From Anisus vortex (taxonomy: Eukaryota > Mollusca > Gastropoda > Planorbidae): a stretch of 64,000 bases of DNA. Below the pieces are notes generated by a model. It ran no database searches and was not told the origin of the DNA. It worked only from the letters and a program-made list of their open reading frames with translations. The stretch is from NCBI GenBank assembly GCA_949126835.1, contig OX421495.1, positions 17,298,079 through 17,362,078 of the forward strand, given 5' to 3'. Of this stretch, positions 13,401-24,640 are shown one piece after another. Each line of letters starts with the position of its first letter. Positions within the stretch are counted from its first letter, which is position 1. Position numbers and translations under genes: made by a program.

Positions 13401-15744
13401 AAGGCTCGTTCAGACAACCCATTCCATGTCGATTTACCACATTTAGTCTTAAATATATAAAGTAAGATAAACATTCAACCTTAAGGCTAATTTTTCATTT
13501 CAGTTTGTAATTTGTAGGTTCAATGGAACTGAATTTATGCGATGCTAAGGCTTTTTGACAAACATATTCCATAAAATAGTGCAAACATTCTATTAAATGG
13601 AGTTATAAGATATGTTTTCATTCAATTGCAAAATATAAGGTTTAAAATTCATCTAAAGTAAAAGTTATATGAATCTAACCCTTTGTTCCTCTAGCCTAGT
13701 CATAAAGACATCTCGCTGAAACATGAGCACAGGTTCACCTAAAAAAAATAAAAGAATAATTTCATGAGTCTTCTGCCAATGGGATTAACCAAGATAAAAA
13801 AAATATTTACACACACACGCACAAAACTGGATATTTTAAAATGGTGTTCAATAAGAAAGACACAGAAACTGTAATACTGTCAAGATTGCAAATTTACATG
13901 AAGTTTATACTATATACATTGTTTGAAAACATCTTCACCATGAATTGCTTTTCTCTTTAACAGAGGGTGGAGATTAATTTTTTTAAAGGGTTAGGAATAG
14001 TGAAATGATGAAAACTTACTCTCACGAATTTCTTTGTCACTAGCATCTGTATACATGGCACAGAGCTGTTCCCACTTCTGAACAACCACAAATGGATTAT
14101 GTTCTTTCTTCAGCCTCAAATCTAAACAAATATAGCACACAAAGCCACTTTTAAAACATTTTATGCAAGTAAGAATATAACAGGTTTTACAAATTGTCAA
14201 AAAAAAAAGGATTTAATTTATATTTCATTGAATCACATGTTATTTATTTCATAATGCATATCATTAAAGGAGACACTAGTCTCTAAGCCAAAAGAGTCAG
14301 TCTAAGAGCTGCTGTCCATCTGAGAATCCATCCTTTTCACAGCTATGCATTTGTTACTCTTTTATTATACTCTACTTAGATTTTCATTTCAATGTTTGAT
14401 ATATGCAAGAATCATTTGCTTCTCTACACCTGCAATAAACATTTACTATTACTATTACTCTCATTGGATCTTGAAATAGGAGTTGATATTTTCCATGTGC
14501 TACATTATTTTTTTGCAGACAAGTTTATTAATAACTTTAAGCTTGGACTCCTTGGAATATTATTAGCAACAGAAGACTCTTGACTGCATGGAACCCCCAA
14601 CAGCAATTTTCAATGTGTTAAGTTGTTATTATTATTATAAGGAGTTATCAGCCTACAATCTTTTACGATCATCAATTATCATATGTTAATTCCCCTAGAT
14701 CTACATCACCAAATAATAACAATATATTTTATTTTATAACCGTTTATAACAATATAAAAAAAACTAAATTAAATATCTTACAAAAAGGGATGATTAGAAA
14801 TAAGCTTAAGAGTCTGACCCATGACTGGAGAGATAAGCCAGAGGCAAAAAGAATCCATAGCCTCCGCAGGAAGATTTTGCTCTTGAAGAATGAGATGAAC
14901 AAGACTATCACAGCGTGCCAGTGGGGCATCCTCTATGGTGAAATGTATCCCTGTTCTGTCTCTAAGGAACACCACCAGATTCATAACTGGAAAATTACAA
15001 AAACAAACAAAAACCATTTTGTGAAAAACGTGTTCATGTTCTCACACATTCTACTCATATTTCTTTTAGAAACAACAAAATCGTAGGCTACGCTACTTGA
15101 AGTAAAAAATTATCTTCTGACAAAACCGGTAATTGCTTTTGCACTAACAATTGAATTTACAATTATCCAATCCTAAAATAACACAAAATTTATTTAGTTA
15201 ATATACCGGGTAACTACAATAATGCAAAATTTATTTAGTTAAAATACTGGGTAGCTACAATAATGCAAGGCTTGTCAAACAAGAAGTCCTATTGTATTCT
15301 TTTTCATCCTTGTGGTTAGTCAAACAGTTTTAGCCAGATTCCATGGCCAATGCATACAACAAGGTCTAACAAGGGGATCATTGTTACCAGCAACATCGCT
15401 TTTACTTTCCCTAATTAATGTCAGGCACCCAAAACTAGTGTGTCAGCTCAAAATTGCAACGTAATGCATAGATCTGTAGGCCGTATTATGCACTGCATAA
15501 AATGATAATTAAACCACAATCCATCAAGGTAAAAAATATTTTAAAATGTTGATATTTAATTTAATATAATAAGGCCCTTAACGGTGAATTCCTTATCAAT
15601 ATTTTTCTTTGTGTTTCCCTTTAATGGTGTGTTGCCTATTTGTTTTTTTCAGTCGCTAATGAAATCGTGTAATTTACTTTCATCTATCTGTTGGGTCGGT
15701 CTTGTTAGGAGCTCAGCACTCTCAACTGTATCTTGTTTCTCCAT
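7403..15744 (-). CDS. FRMD8: FERM domain-containing protein 8 (iRhom/ADAM17 sheddase complex subunit)
   Basis: Ten exons in transcription order: 15,744-15,678; 14,986-14,819; 14,121-14,020; 13,738-13,680; 11,065-10,899; 10,707-10,495; 9,949-9,817; 9,318-9,145; 7,933-7,846; 7,497-7,403. All junctions keep frame and give 421 residues (human FRMD8 is 464). Diagnostic matches along the human protein are LPAEAMDSFCLWLISP in the FERM F1 lobe, EQMLFYLYHEAKYNVIMARY in F2, and RHYLHVLWSYPFYGGAFFSG leading into the PH-like F3 lobe, followed by RPVTKLLQIFSKE. Family knowledge: FRMD8 (iTAP) binds the cytoplasmic tail of iRhoms and stabilises the ADAM17 sheddase at the cell surface. The start codon lies in an exon that splices in phase to the conserved domain. 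The exon 2 donor (GTCAGA) is weak but chosen because it restores the aligned sequence PVMDLRLKKEHNPF. A GT in exon 10 after 7,432 could splice to 2,969-2,854 and give a 450-residue product. Gene identity is firm; the exact C-terminus is not. Confidence 0.9.
12860..13020 (-). mobile_element. Degraded SINE copy in FRMD8 intron 4
   Basis: It is weakly similar to the SINE body (TTTTGTGGTTAGCACAATGC, then AATGTCAGCTA) in the same orientation as the copy at 3,175. It is strongly diverged; family membership is probable rather than certain. Confidence 0.4.
15183..15267. repeat. Tandem duplication of about 42 bp in FRMD8 intron 1
   Basis: Two near-identical copies of a block containing CAAAATTTATTTAGTTAA, then ACTACAATAATG or GCTACAATAATG. 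No further function is seen. Confidence 0.8.
15340..15440 (-). mobile_element. Degraded SINE copy in FRMD8 intron 1
   Basis: It retains CCATGGCCAATGCATAC, a CCAGCAACATCGC block and the TACTTTCCCTAATTAATGTC segment characteristic of the SINE body. The tRNA head is absent. Confidence 0.45.
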
Positions 15745-16785
15745 ATTTCTTTTTTGTTTCTGAAATTATACAACGTGCATTTTGTTACAGCCACCGTTTT
15801 CTAATAAACACTTATCTTTTGCAATTGATTAAATGTTAAAGAACTGTAAATATATGAAGTATTTTTATACTAACAATCTTAACTATAAAAGAAATGTTAT
15901 ATTTTATGTTCATCTATAAAGAAATAAAACAACTCCTATTAGGCTTGTTGGTTAACAAAAACAGGAAAAAAATCTTTAATAAAGTCTCAAGATATGCAAG
16001 TAGTTAATAATAAAAATTATTATTATAATTTAATACAATAATCTGAGCAAATTAACATAATTACCACCATTAAAATAATACATCAACAATAAAAAAGCAA
16101 TATGTTCCTTTCAATGGACAACAGTTTAAACAAACTTGTTTTCAATTTCAATTTAAATCAAATATAACATTCAAAGAATAAAAAATAACCCTTACAAAAA
16201 GGGTTTTAAACTGATCTACTGAAATAAAAATTATAAACCAATTTTCAGCTACATCAAGAGGTTTCAGTTTGGAAGTCTATTCCAAAACAAAAATTACCTT
16301 CTTGCCAAAGAGAGCAAACATTTTCTATTTATTTATGTCTTTAATTTCACAGTAAGCATTCAGTGCTGAAAAGGTAAAGAAAACAAATCCCTTTGCCTAA
16401 AGTTTCTCACTCTATCACTCTGATTCACAGTTCAGCAAGATTTTACAACTGAATCTTGACTACTGAATCTGAGGGATTCATACAGGTATATTTAAAGTCA
16501 AATTAGTCTTAACACACACACAAATTCATACATAGGGGAACCGTTGTAAAAAAAAAATAAAGTACCTGTCAGACTAAAGAAACTGTGGGAACTGTGGTAT
16601 ATGCCTTACTATAACCAGCTCCAGACCAAACAGGATGTATACCAAACACATTTAAAACAATAACAATATACTTCATGAGAGAGAGACTGTGAAGGCCCAC
16701 AACCAATGAGCACTCTCTAAACTCTACAGCCAACCCATTCAGTGCATGCAGATGAAATTGGACTATTTGGAGAAAGAAAAAAAAA
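15745..16785. other. FRMD8 upstream region
   Basis: AT-rich DNA that should include the FRMD8 5' UTR and promoter, although no recognisable core element stands out. A minus-strand ATG followed by seven codons and a donor-like GTAATT near 16,290-16,316 resembles a tiny first exon but has no partner (see rejected items). Confidence 0.4.
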
Positions 16786-17145
16786 GACATCACACAGTCG
16801 CTCAGAGAGTTAGAAGATGCATCACTGAAAGACATCACACAGTCTCTCAGAGAGTTAGAAGATGCATCACTGAAAGACATCACACAGTCTCTCAGAGAGT
16901 TAGAAGATGCATCACTGAAAGACATCACACAGTCGCTCAGAGAGTTAGAAGATGCATCACTGAAAGACATCACACAGTCTCTCAGAGAGTTAGAAGATGC
17001 ATCACTGAAAGACATCACACAGTCTCTCAGAGAGTTAGAAGATGCATCACTGAAAGACATCACACAGTCGCTCATAGAGTTAGAAGATGCATCACTGAAA
17101 GACATCACACAGTCGCTCCTAGAGTTAGAAGATGCATCACTGAAA
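16786..17145. repeat. 45-bp minisatellite, eight units
   Basis: Eight contiguous 45-bp units start at 16,786 and every 45 bases after. Units differ at one or two positions: TCG or TCT, and CTCAGA, CTCATA or CTCCTA. Units 1-3 (TCG, TCT, TCT) are repeated exactly as units 4-6, and units 7-8 are terminal variants. Because 45 is a multiple of three and no unit contains a stop, the array is open in all three plus frames and in at least one minus frame. One plus frame gives a 15-residue helix-like repeat, DITQSLRELEDASLK. No splice-flanked exon context was found, so coding is unproven; I treat it as a minisatellite about 1 kb upstream of FRMD8. Confidence 0.95.
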
Positions 17146-19196
17146 GTAAAAACATCACCAGAAAAAAAAAGATAAAACCATATACCGGTATATAAACTGA
17201 TGATAAGGTCAGTGGAGACTTACGCCAGACTTGACACTCACAGAAAGCACAGAAAGTAAAAGCATACTGATAACCTGAGTGTGAAAAGTCTTCAGAAGAC
17301 TATTTTTACGGTACTAACAAGGGATGGAAATTTATAGTGAATGCATACCAACAAAGAAACAATACCAAGATCCTCACAGTACATGTAGTAGCTGAGAGTA
17401 AAAAGCATTGACTATTGAGGCATAAGCCAGGGGCAGGTATGCATTAAAGATCAATGAGAACAGCATTCCATGTTTTTCTATGTTTTAAACACCAAAGCCA
17501 TGCTATTATACAAATGTAGTATTAATCAAATACACATAAACAAATTTGGTTAAAATCATAATCTAATTAGTCATTAATATGGCATGGCAATATGACCATT
17601 GTCACATATTCTACAAAGGTTTAAAGAAGGCCTGTTAGGATGGGTTCCAGAAAAATAGACATTCATAAAAGGATGCGATAACCATTGCCATGTCCAGAAA
17701 GAGAGTCTCGGGATCCGTCCCACCAATTACAAGTCTGCTCCACTGTTGTGTAAATAATTATATTTTTTTATGTTGATTTAATCTTAACCCTTACAGCCCC
17801 AGCCCCAGGCCTACTTTTTCCTCTCTGTCCCTAGTGCCTATATTTCCATCAGCCGATGCAATTCCCTGTGGCCCAGGTGTATATATTTCCCTAAGTGAAC
17901 GTTTCTATTTAACTTTTTCACTCCCGTGAGCCGGTACAATCGGCTTTTTTTTTTTCGTTTCTGTCCCGTGAGCCGATTCTACCGGCTCATGGTTAATTAA
18001 TAATTTTGCGAAAAGCCTATGCAGTGTAAAGATGTAAAGATGTAATTTTACTTCGCCATTTTTTTGCGCCATTTTCTTTGTTATTAATGCCATTTGTTTA
18101 AATTTGTTGCGTTAATTTTTTACATTGTGATTGATAATTGTTCTCAATTATTTCTGTTATGGGGCCAAGCGGTCCAGGGGCATGTCCAACTTAGATTATT
18201 ACCGCTAATAAAGCTCTATAACGAATTTATTCATTACGAACGACGATGACCTATTTTATTAGTTCTAACAATGAAAACTTCACAGAACAAGAGATTGATT
18301 ATAATTTGGAATAAAGCGAAATAAATAACGTAATGAGAGTGTCCAAAAGGGGGCGTGTCCCACTTCAAAAGGCTACCAATTTAGACTACAAGTATTTTTC
18401 TAATATAATAAATATATTTTTAAATACATTTATCATACACTACATTCAATTTCCTTTCCATTGATGTATTACACTTCATGTATATTTTTAATATTAGACC
18501 CGTTTATGAGAAAATTAGTAGATGTTTCTTTATTTCAACTTTGCTACATATTTTTTTTATGCTAGCATATCTTTGGCTAAATATTGTGTAACTTTGATAT
18601 TTATTTATCAATTTTGTTCAAAAAAATTCATGAAGAAAATACGCATCAGTTTGCAAATATCAAATATATAGCATAACCTACCTTCATATTCGCTTAATTA
18701 TTTCATGCAATCGGTTAATCACCACTTTTCTATAAATCAAATAAATGGTACGACTATAATCAATATATATTGGCCTATATGACATAGGCCTACTATATTT
18801 TATATAATTTAATTTGGCATAGCCCTATGCCTTAGCCTTATGGCCCTATTATATGGCATATAGAATATAGGTTACATTTATATAAGCAAAGGCCTTTTTT
18901 TTCTATATTTAATATTATCACATAGCTTAATAGTTAATAGGCTTAAATTAGGTCTATTATAAATTAGGCCTAGGCCTATGGCCTATAGTCTATAATATAG
19001 TAGCCTAAATAGTTTGAGCTTAAACCGTTTAAATTATAGCCTAGGCTATATAAATAGACTATAATATATAGGCCTACACTATAATTATATAAAGTTAGCT
19101 ATATGACAGGCCAATTTGATAGATAGAGCGATAGGCCTCCTTCATTATATAATAAATATAATAGGGCCTATAATCCTATATATTTATAATTTATAT
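17146..19196. other. Gene-free interval with palindromic AGGCCTA-rich DNA
   Basis: No exon recognised. From about 18,760 onward the DNA is dominated by AT-rich sequence with repeated TAGGCCTA-type palindromes. Between 17,784 and 17,996 lies a small inverted-repeat segment described separately. Confidence 0.5.
17784..17996. repeat. Short element with paired palindromes bounded by TTAA
   Basis: TTAACCCTTACAGCCCC opens the segment and GGCTCATGGTTAA closes it. Inside are two related near-palindromes, AGCCGGTACAATCGGCT and AGCCGATTCTACCGGCT, which are approximately reverse complements of each other. This could be a decayed piggyBac-type miniature element (TTAA target sites), but the terminal repeats match poorly. 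Confidence 0.3.
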
Positions 19197-19200
19197 ATAT

Positions 19201-19674
19201 TGTTACGTGCCGGAGCACATAAGGATCGATTTAAATTTATCTAGGGGGGGAATATATCCTCTTGTATGTTTGAGTACTGCTGGACACTAAATGGGAACGA
19301 CCTAACTTTCAACTAGTTAAATGAACAGACTCCGGTTGTAGAACACAAAATATAATGAAGTTTATTATACTATAATCAACATAGAATAGACTTGATACTA
19401 TATTTACGAGTAAAATCAACGACAGTAATAATGCGACCGGTCGGTACGACTCTTATGATGGGACTGCCCCAGCATGGTATCGAAACCACGGGGTCTTAAA
19501 AAGGGTTGGTTTCTATTGGTCCTTACGAACCTACGTGAAACAACTTCACTGGGATATCGGGGCCCATGATTACTTGTTAGATTCGTAGAAACCGTGAATC
19601 TCCAAGCATGGTGTGACAACGATATCACGCCTTACCCTTCCCACATTGGGAAAAAATATAACTTATTCTTAACA
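19201..19674 (+). mobile_element. Probable solo LTR, 474 bp
   Basis: The segment starts TGTTACGTGCCGGAG and ends CTTAACA, the canonical TG...CA termini. It is flanked on both sides by ATAT (19,197-19,200 and 19,675-19,678), consistent with a 4-bp target duplication, although the surroundings are AT-rich and a chance match is possible. No internal retroelement genes flank it. Its terminal TGTTA/AACA bases resemble the element at 61,982-62,613. Confidence 0.55.
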
Positions 19675-20322
19675 ATATTATATAGGCCTATAGCTATGTT
19701 TATACTGCTCTGGCTCTAGCAGGCTCTATAGTAGTCTATAGGACTATAGGTACTAGGCCTATATTATTAGATAGGCTGTCTAATCCTAGCCTATTAGGCT
19801 AGGTAGGCCTATTATAAGACAGTAAGAAAAAGTAAAATTAGGCCTACAACGATTTATATTGCAACATATAAGTATAAGAAAGTAATGCAAAATAAGTGTT
19901 GAGACTTCTACACAAACAAAGCTTTATAACTATCTAAAATGCTATTTATTGTAGCCTATGTTTTATAAGACGAGTTACTGACACAGCGATTGCTCTGTAC
20001 ATTAACTGGGTCTGGGTAACCATATTCGCCATAGACGCTTCGTAAGCCTAGAATGTATAGTAAATGTTTTTTTGTGTTAAAAACTGGTTCCAAATGTAAA
20101 AAAAAAGTACAGTTCGCTCCTTGGCTTCTCGGTATAAGTAATTAAAGTTTTTATGAAGTCATTCTTTTTTTTAATGAACAACTAATATAATTACGCCTAA
20201 AAACCACTAGGCCCCCAGTTAAATAACAAAGGCAAAGAACAAACAGCTGACTCTTTCTGCCCCCACCGACTGCACAGGCGCAGACCTTGACCTTTTTTTT
20301 AGAATAATTAACAAAATGAAAA

Positions 20323-20460
20323 GGTCTATACATGGACGGCTTGCTTTAGTTTTTTATGCTATTATCTTCTTTTTTTGCGATTCCCAATTCTAAAAAAAGT
20401 AATTGTCATACAAGTTCCGTTTTATTAAATCGCATTTTTTTTCAACTTTAAATGAATACT
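20323..20460 (-). mobile_element. Truncated inverted copy of the TATACATGGACCG MITE
   Basis: It begins TATACATGGACGGCTTGC, matching the reverse complement of the right end of the copies at 20,484 and 26,502, and later contains GTTCCGTTTTATTAAATCGC, also an antisense match. The other end is missing. Confidence 0.5.
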
Positions 20461-20483
20461 TGTAGGCCTATCAATCCTATTAT

Positions 20484-20760
20484 CATTGACTATAATAAGA
20501 TGGACCGCCTGCTCTATTTTTAGAGCTTATGTTCTTTTTCCGTGCGCACACAACGCTGATCTATAAATGTTTCCGCTCTGTACAACTTTCGATTTTAATT
20601 TTTCATTGAGAAAATCATATCGATTAAATAAAACGGAACTAGTATATCAATAACTTTATTTCCTGTATAGCAATTACTTTATTTATAATCGGGAATTCCG
20701 AAAATCAGTGTTTCAAGTCATCATATAGCAGAAATACTAAAGCAAGCGGTCCATGTATAT
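20484..20760 (+). mobile_element. MITE copy 1 (TATACATGGACCG family)
   Basis: Starts CATTGACTATAATAAGATGG, ends AAGCAAGCGGTCCATGTATA. Its interior matches the copy at 26,502-26,802 over long blocks, for example CTATTTTTAGAGCTT, AACTTTCGATTTTAATTTTT and CATCATATAGCAGAAATAC. The ends are inverted repeats built around ATGGACCGCTTGCT. There is no coding capacity, so it is non-autonomous. Confidence 0.75.
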
Positions 20761-21191
20761 TTGGGACACCATATTTGAATGATTTCCCCTAAACTTACAA
20801 CAAAATCCAAAATTGGTTATAAGTTTGTAAAAAGAATTTCAGTTTTAAAACTGAAAACCAGATTCCGGTTTTCAGCTAATAGCCCTAGCTATGAATTATG
20901 ATATAAGTCTTGATAAGTATTTTATAAGAGTGTAGACCTACTAAATATGGGCTACTAATCTTGACCATCTTGGATTAAGAAAATCTAGGCCAAGGTGCAG
21001 GACAACTGCATGGAAATCATTTTAGATAATCTAGTAGATTTCTATGTCCTATGCCCATATTAATAATATTATTATAGGCCTAATATAAACTAGAAAATAT
21101 TAAAATATTTATTGATAATTTATTATTTCATTCAATATTTATAATATTCCAAATATTCTATAGTCTTTTGAGTTATTAATAGATGGTATTC

Positions 21192-21283
21192 ATAGACTAG
21201 ACTCGGACCACGGATGAGCATATGATGCAATTTATATAATCTTCTTTATTAAAGGAGCGTCTGTAATATCTAAGATAAGATAT
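21192..21283 (+). mobile_element. 3' end of the Jockey-like LINE family
   Basis: ACTAGACTCGGACCACGGAT, then a TCTTCTTTATTAAAGGAGCG-like block and a terminal TAAGATAAGATA. The same 3' sequence is found antisense at 34,553-34,632 and sense at about 49,400-49,493. Only the 3' untranslated end is present, typical of 5'-truncated LINE insertions. Confidence 0.7.
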
Positions 21284-21319
21284 TCACTCATACTCATATA
21301 ATCATATTCAAATTGTTTA

Positions 21320-23636
21320 GGGGCCGTCCATAAATTACGTCACACGATAAGGGGGGGGGGGGGAGGGGGGTCACGCATTTGTGACGATGTGTGACGAGGG
21401 GGGAGGGGGGGTCTAAGATATCCGACGTCACATAAAAATGAATAGGCCTAAGCTTATAATAAATATGTTTTTGCGCCATTAGATCGATCGGGACAACCAA
21501 AAATGGACATTTACTTGCAACTTTCAGGAATATAAAATTTTAGTTTATCACTTATGCTGCTGACTTTGTTGATTTTATATAAATAGAAGTATGCCATTTA
21601 TGCACACATGAAAACTGTAATTTAAACAAAAAAAGAAAAAGCTCCTCGACGTAAAAGAGAGTAGCTTCCCTTTCATTTTGCTTTCACTGAGAGTGTTGAA
21701 CAGCCAACTTTGGGTTTTCCCGACTTTTTTTGTGTGTATTACTGCGCACTCTGTTGTTTTATTTGCATTGTTGGTTTATACTACCTGTACTGTACTTTTT
21801 TGTTCTCTATTGTTAATCTCGCTATTATTCTTTTAATTTCTATATGTTTTGTATGGACACAATGTGTCCACAGGTCAACTAGTTTGGAAGAGTTGGCATC
21901 CATGCTAGGGTCAAACGAAGAATGATTTGTGAGCCAAGACGATAAAGCTCGAGTGCCAATCGGGTTGACTACTGCTAACAAGCAAAGTCCTTTGCTGATG
22001 CACATCAAATACAGAGTCAGCTTGGCTGACCATGACTGGGTTTTGGCTGCAGTACACAAGCTAATCCCGTCGGTGTATGCTGGAATCCAAATTCAGTCCA
22101 ATGGTTTAGGAAACCGAGAAGCTATTGGTTATTCAGGACCGACTTACATTGCAATCAGATCTGGAAAACACTCTTCATCAACAGCATTCAGTCATGGACT
22201 CGATTTCAAGAAATTATCTCAAGGAATTTAATGTCATTACACGGAGTGGTATTGATCGCATGTTGAAACCAATTTTAGTGGCGACAGTTGATGGTGGCTC
22301 AGACGAAAACCCAAGATACTGAAAAGTTATTAGTCCACCACTTTCTTCAGTATGATTTTGATGCTGTATTCATCGCTACCAATGCTACAGGGAGAAGTTC
22401 GTTTAATAGGGTCGAAAGGAAAATGGCGTCACTCAGTAAGGAACTTACTGGGTTGATATTAGGCCTACCACATGGCCACTATGGTAGTCACTTGAATGAT
22501 AGAGGTGCTACCATAGATGCTGATTTAGAAAAAAAGAATTTACAGTTTGCAGGCAACACTCTAGCTGAACTTCAATCACAGTTGGTAGTCGATAATTTTC
22601 CAACAGTGGCAGAATTCATTGACCCAACAGTCTCAGAAATCGATGGAGAACACAATTGTCTAAAGATCAGAAATGGTTTGACGTTCATGTACGAACAAGC
22701 CAATACTTAACTCAAATTGTCAAATGCACCGACAAAAAGTGCTGTTCTAAACCAAGAAGCTCATATTTCAGTGTAGTAACAGAGAGCTTTTTTCCACCTC
22801 CTTTACCAGTTGTTCAATCAGGCGAAAGTCTGAACATTCCAAAACAGACAACAGATGGAGCGTCACATAAGTTTCCATCTCTGTTTGCAGCTCAAAGTCT
22901 GAAAGTGGATGATATCCTTCCTCGGTTATCAAATCCTTATCGTTCGATTCCATACGATTTTTTACTGTCCGTCAATAAAATTTGTGATTAGCGATGGGAT
23001 TTGCAAAAAATGTCATATGTACTTCGCTTCGTTAGTCATGCTGTGCAGCCATTAAATAAACACACAAGCAGGAATCAATTATTCCTCCCAAACATAAGAA
23101 TTGCTGCACATAGGCAACGTGAATTAATAGTTATTATCGCAAATGAAGAAAATGGAGAGAGTGCTGAATGGATGGATGAAGAAGAGTTTGATTTGAATGA
23201 AATATCCATTTCACCTGATGAAGAGACCAATACTTTCCCCATTTATTCCATGAAGGAGCATTTTTCATCACCATGGGATAATGCATGACAAATATACATT
23301 TTGTGTTGTTGTTTTTTTATAAACTTAATTTTATTTTATTGTTCTGATTCTACTAAAGCATTTATTTGTGTGCACATGATATTGTTATAATTACACTTTC
23401 GATTTTTCTTTTGTGTAATACAAAATTCATTAATTTCAAAATGATGACAAAATAATTATAATTTGGAACCTGTAAATCTGCATTTTAGACAAATATTTTT
23501 TAGGAAGGGGGGGTGCAGATTTTGTGATGTCATATTTGAGGGGGGGGGTCTGACTTTTTGTGACAATGTGTGACAAGGGGGGGAGGGGGTATAAAAAATC
23601 AGCGGAAATCGTGTGACGTAATTTATGGACGGCCCC
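21320..23636 (+). mobile_element. 2.3-kb DNA transposon with near-perfect terminal inverted repeats
   Basis: The left end GGGGCCGTCCATAAATTACG, continuing TCACACGAT, is matched at the right end by the reverse complement ATCGTGTGACG, then TAATTTATGGACGGCCCC, about 29 bp. TTA flanks both ends (21,317-21,319 and 23,637-23,639), a 3-bp target duplication. Just inside both ends are G-rich tracts with GTGTGACGAGGGG or GTGTGACAAGGGG, extending the inverted symmetry or subterminal repeats. TTA duplications occur in PIF/Harbinger, but I do not recognise a Harbinger transposase here, so the superfamily is left open. Confidence 0.9.
21850..23284 (+). pseudogene. Broken transposase of the 2.3-kb element
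   Basis: Conserved-looking pieces are spread over shifting frames. One includes LMHIKYRVSLADHDWVLAAV, the next VATVDGGSDENPRY, followed after a frame change near 22,320 by FIATNATGRSSFNRVERKMA and GHYGSHLNDRGATIDADLEK, then a C-terminal part after another shift near 22,690. In-frame stops occur at about 21,923 and 22,989. The DGGSDENPR and N-x-x-GRSSFNRVE blocks look like the catalytic-core signatures of a DDE-type transposase family present in many animal genomes, but I cannot name its superfamily. No intact reading frame remains, so the copy is not self-mobile. Confidence 0.75.
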
Positions 23637-23639
23637 TTA

Positions 23640-24640
23640 TGTGACCAGTTGACCAGTCTATGTCTATTGAAATGGATCCATACTTTCTTAATGAATGAAA
23701 TGTTTTATTAGTTTTAATGCCATATTCTATTTCTATTTACAGTAAAGTAATTGCTTTTGTGAGTTATTCAAATTATTGATATTCAATCATATTCAATGAC
23801 AATGACTATGACACAATGATATATTCAAATATTCATTATTATATTCATATTGAATTAGGCTATTTAGTTATTAGGGCCTATATTGATATTGAATATTATG
23901 AGTGAGAGTGTATGACACTGTAATCACTGTATGATTCTGGTAGGCCTATACTGTCTATACTATAGCTATAGTTATTAGTATTATATGTAAATATGTATAG
24001 CTATAGCTATAGACTATAGTATAGTTAGCATTATAGAATTATAGTCATAGTCGCATAGGCCACTGTAGTATTGACAAGTATTGTCCTATTCAAGACTATT
24101 ATTATTAAGTTAAATTCAGGCTATTTACTATTATTATGTTATGAGGTATTAATGTGTAATGAACACACTATGAAACAAACCTGTTTCTCTGCCATAACAT
24201 AGGAAATAACTAGTTTAATTTAGTATAATATAGTCGTATAGTACTATAGTAAAATTTTTACTAAAATCAGGAACTTGCAGACCGTAACACCAACAGTAAC
24301 TAACACGGTCAATAGTTATAAATCTTAGCTCCAAAATAATAACGATGAAATTGAAATTAATTTTGGTTTTTAAAGATATCGAAGTTACAAAGAAATGTAG
24401 ATATATATAAATGAGCTATCAATCCAAGTTAAATTTGTCTTTAAAAAATTCTGAATGATAGTTTTTGGCATGTAAAAACAAATTTAAGAAAATAAGTTTA
24501 GAAGCTTAATACGCATCAAAATAAAAGGGAAACACCGCAAAATAAGGAAACGTTTGAACATGGAGTTGCCAATATAGATATTTTAGTGCTAATGGTAGGT
24601 TAATAGAATAGAAAGGTAAATAAACCGAAATGGATGTCAA
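23640..24640. other. Gene-free AT-rich spacer
   Basis: AT-rich DNA with dense TATAG/CTATA palindromic tracts (about 23,940-24,060) and no recognisable exon. It separates the 2.3-kb transposon from the RNase-H LINE remnant. Confidence 0.5.

Noticed and set aside
14778..14818. Extension of FRMD8 exon 2 to a strong donor (GTAAGA) at about 14,782
   Set aside because: It inserts residues absent from the family and needs an internal acceptor in exon 3; the weaker GTCAGA donor gives the expected alignment.
16290..16316. Minus-strand mini-exon MFALFGKK followed by a donor-like GTAATT
   Set aside because: It looks like a first coding exon, but no downstream minus-strand exon in matching phase was found before FRMD8 exon 1, and eight residues cannot be assigned.
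16569..17108. 179-codon minus-strand open frame over the 45-bp minisatellite
   Set aside because: Openness is a by-product of a stop-free repeat with a period divisible by three; no splice context or conserved motif supports translation.
21710..21925. 71-codon open frame rich in Cys/Phe/Tyr as a separate small membrane protein
   Set aside because: It lies inside the 2.3-kb transposon, in frame with the transposase relic beyond a single stop, and has no independent support.
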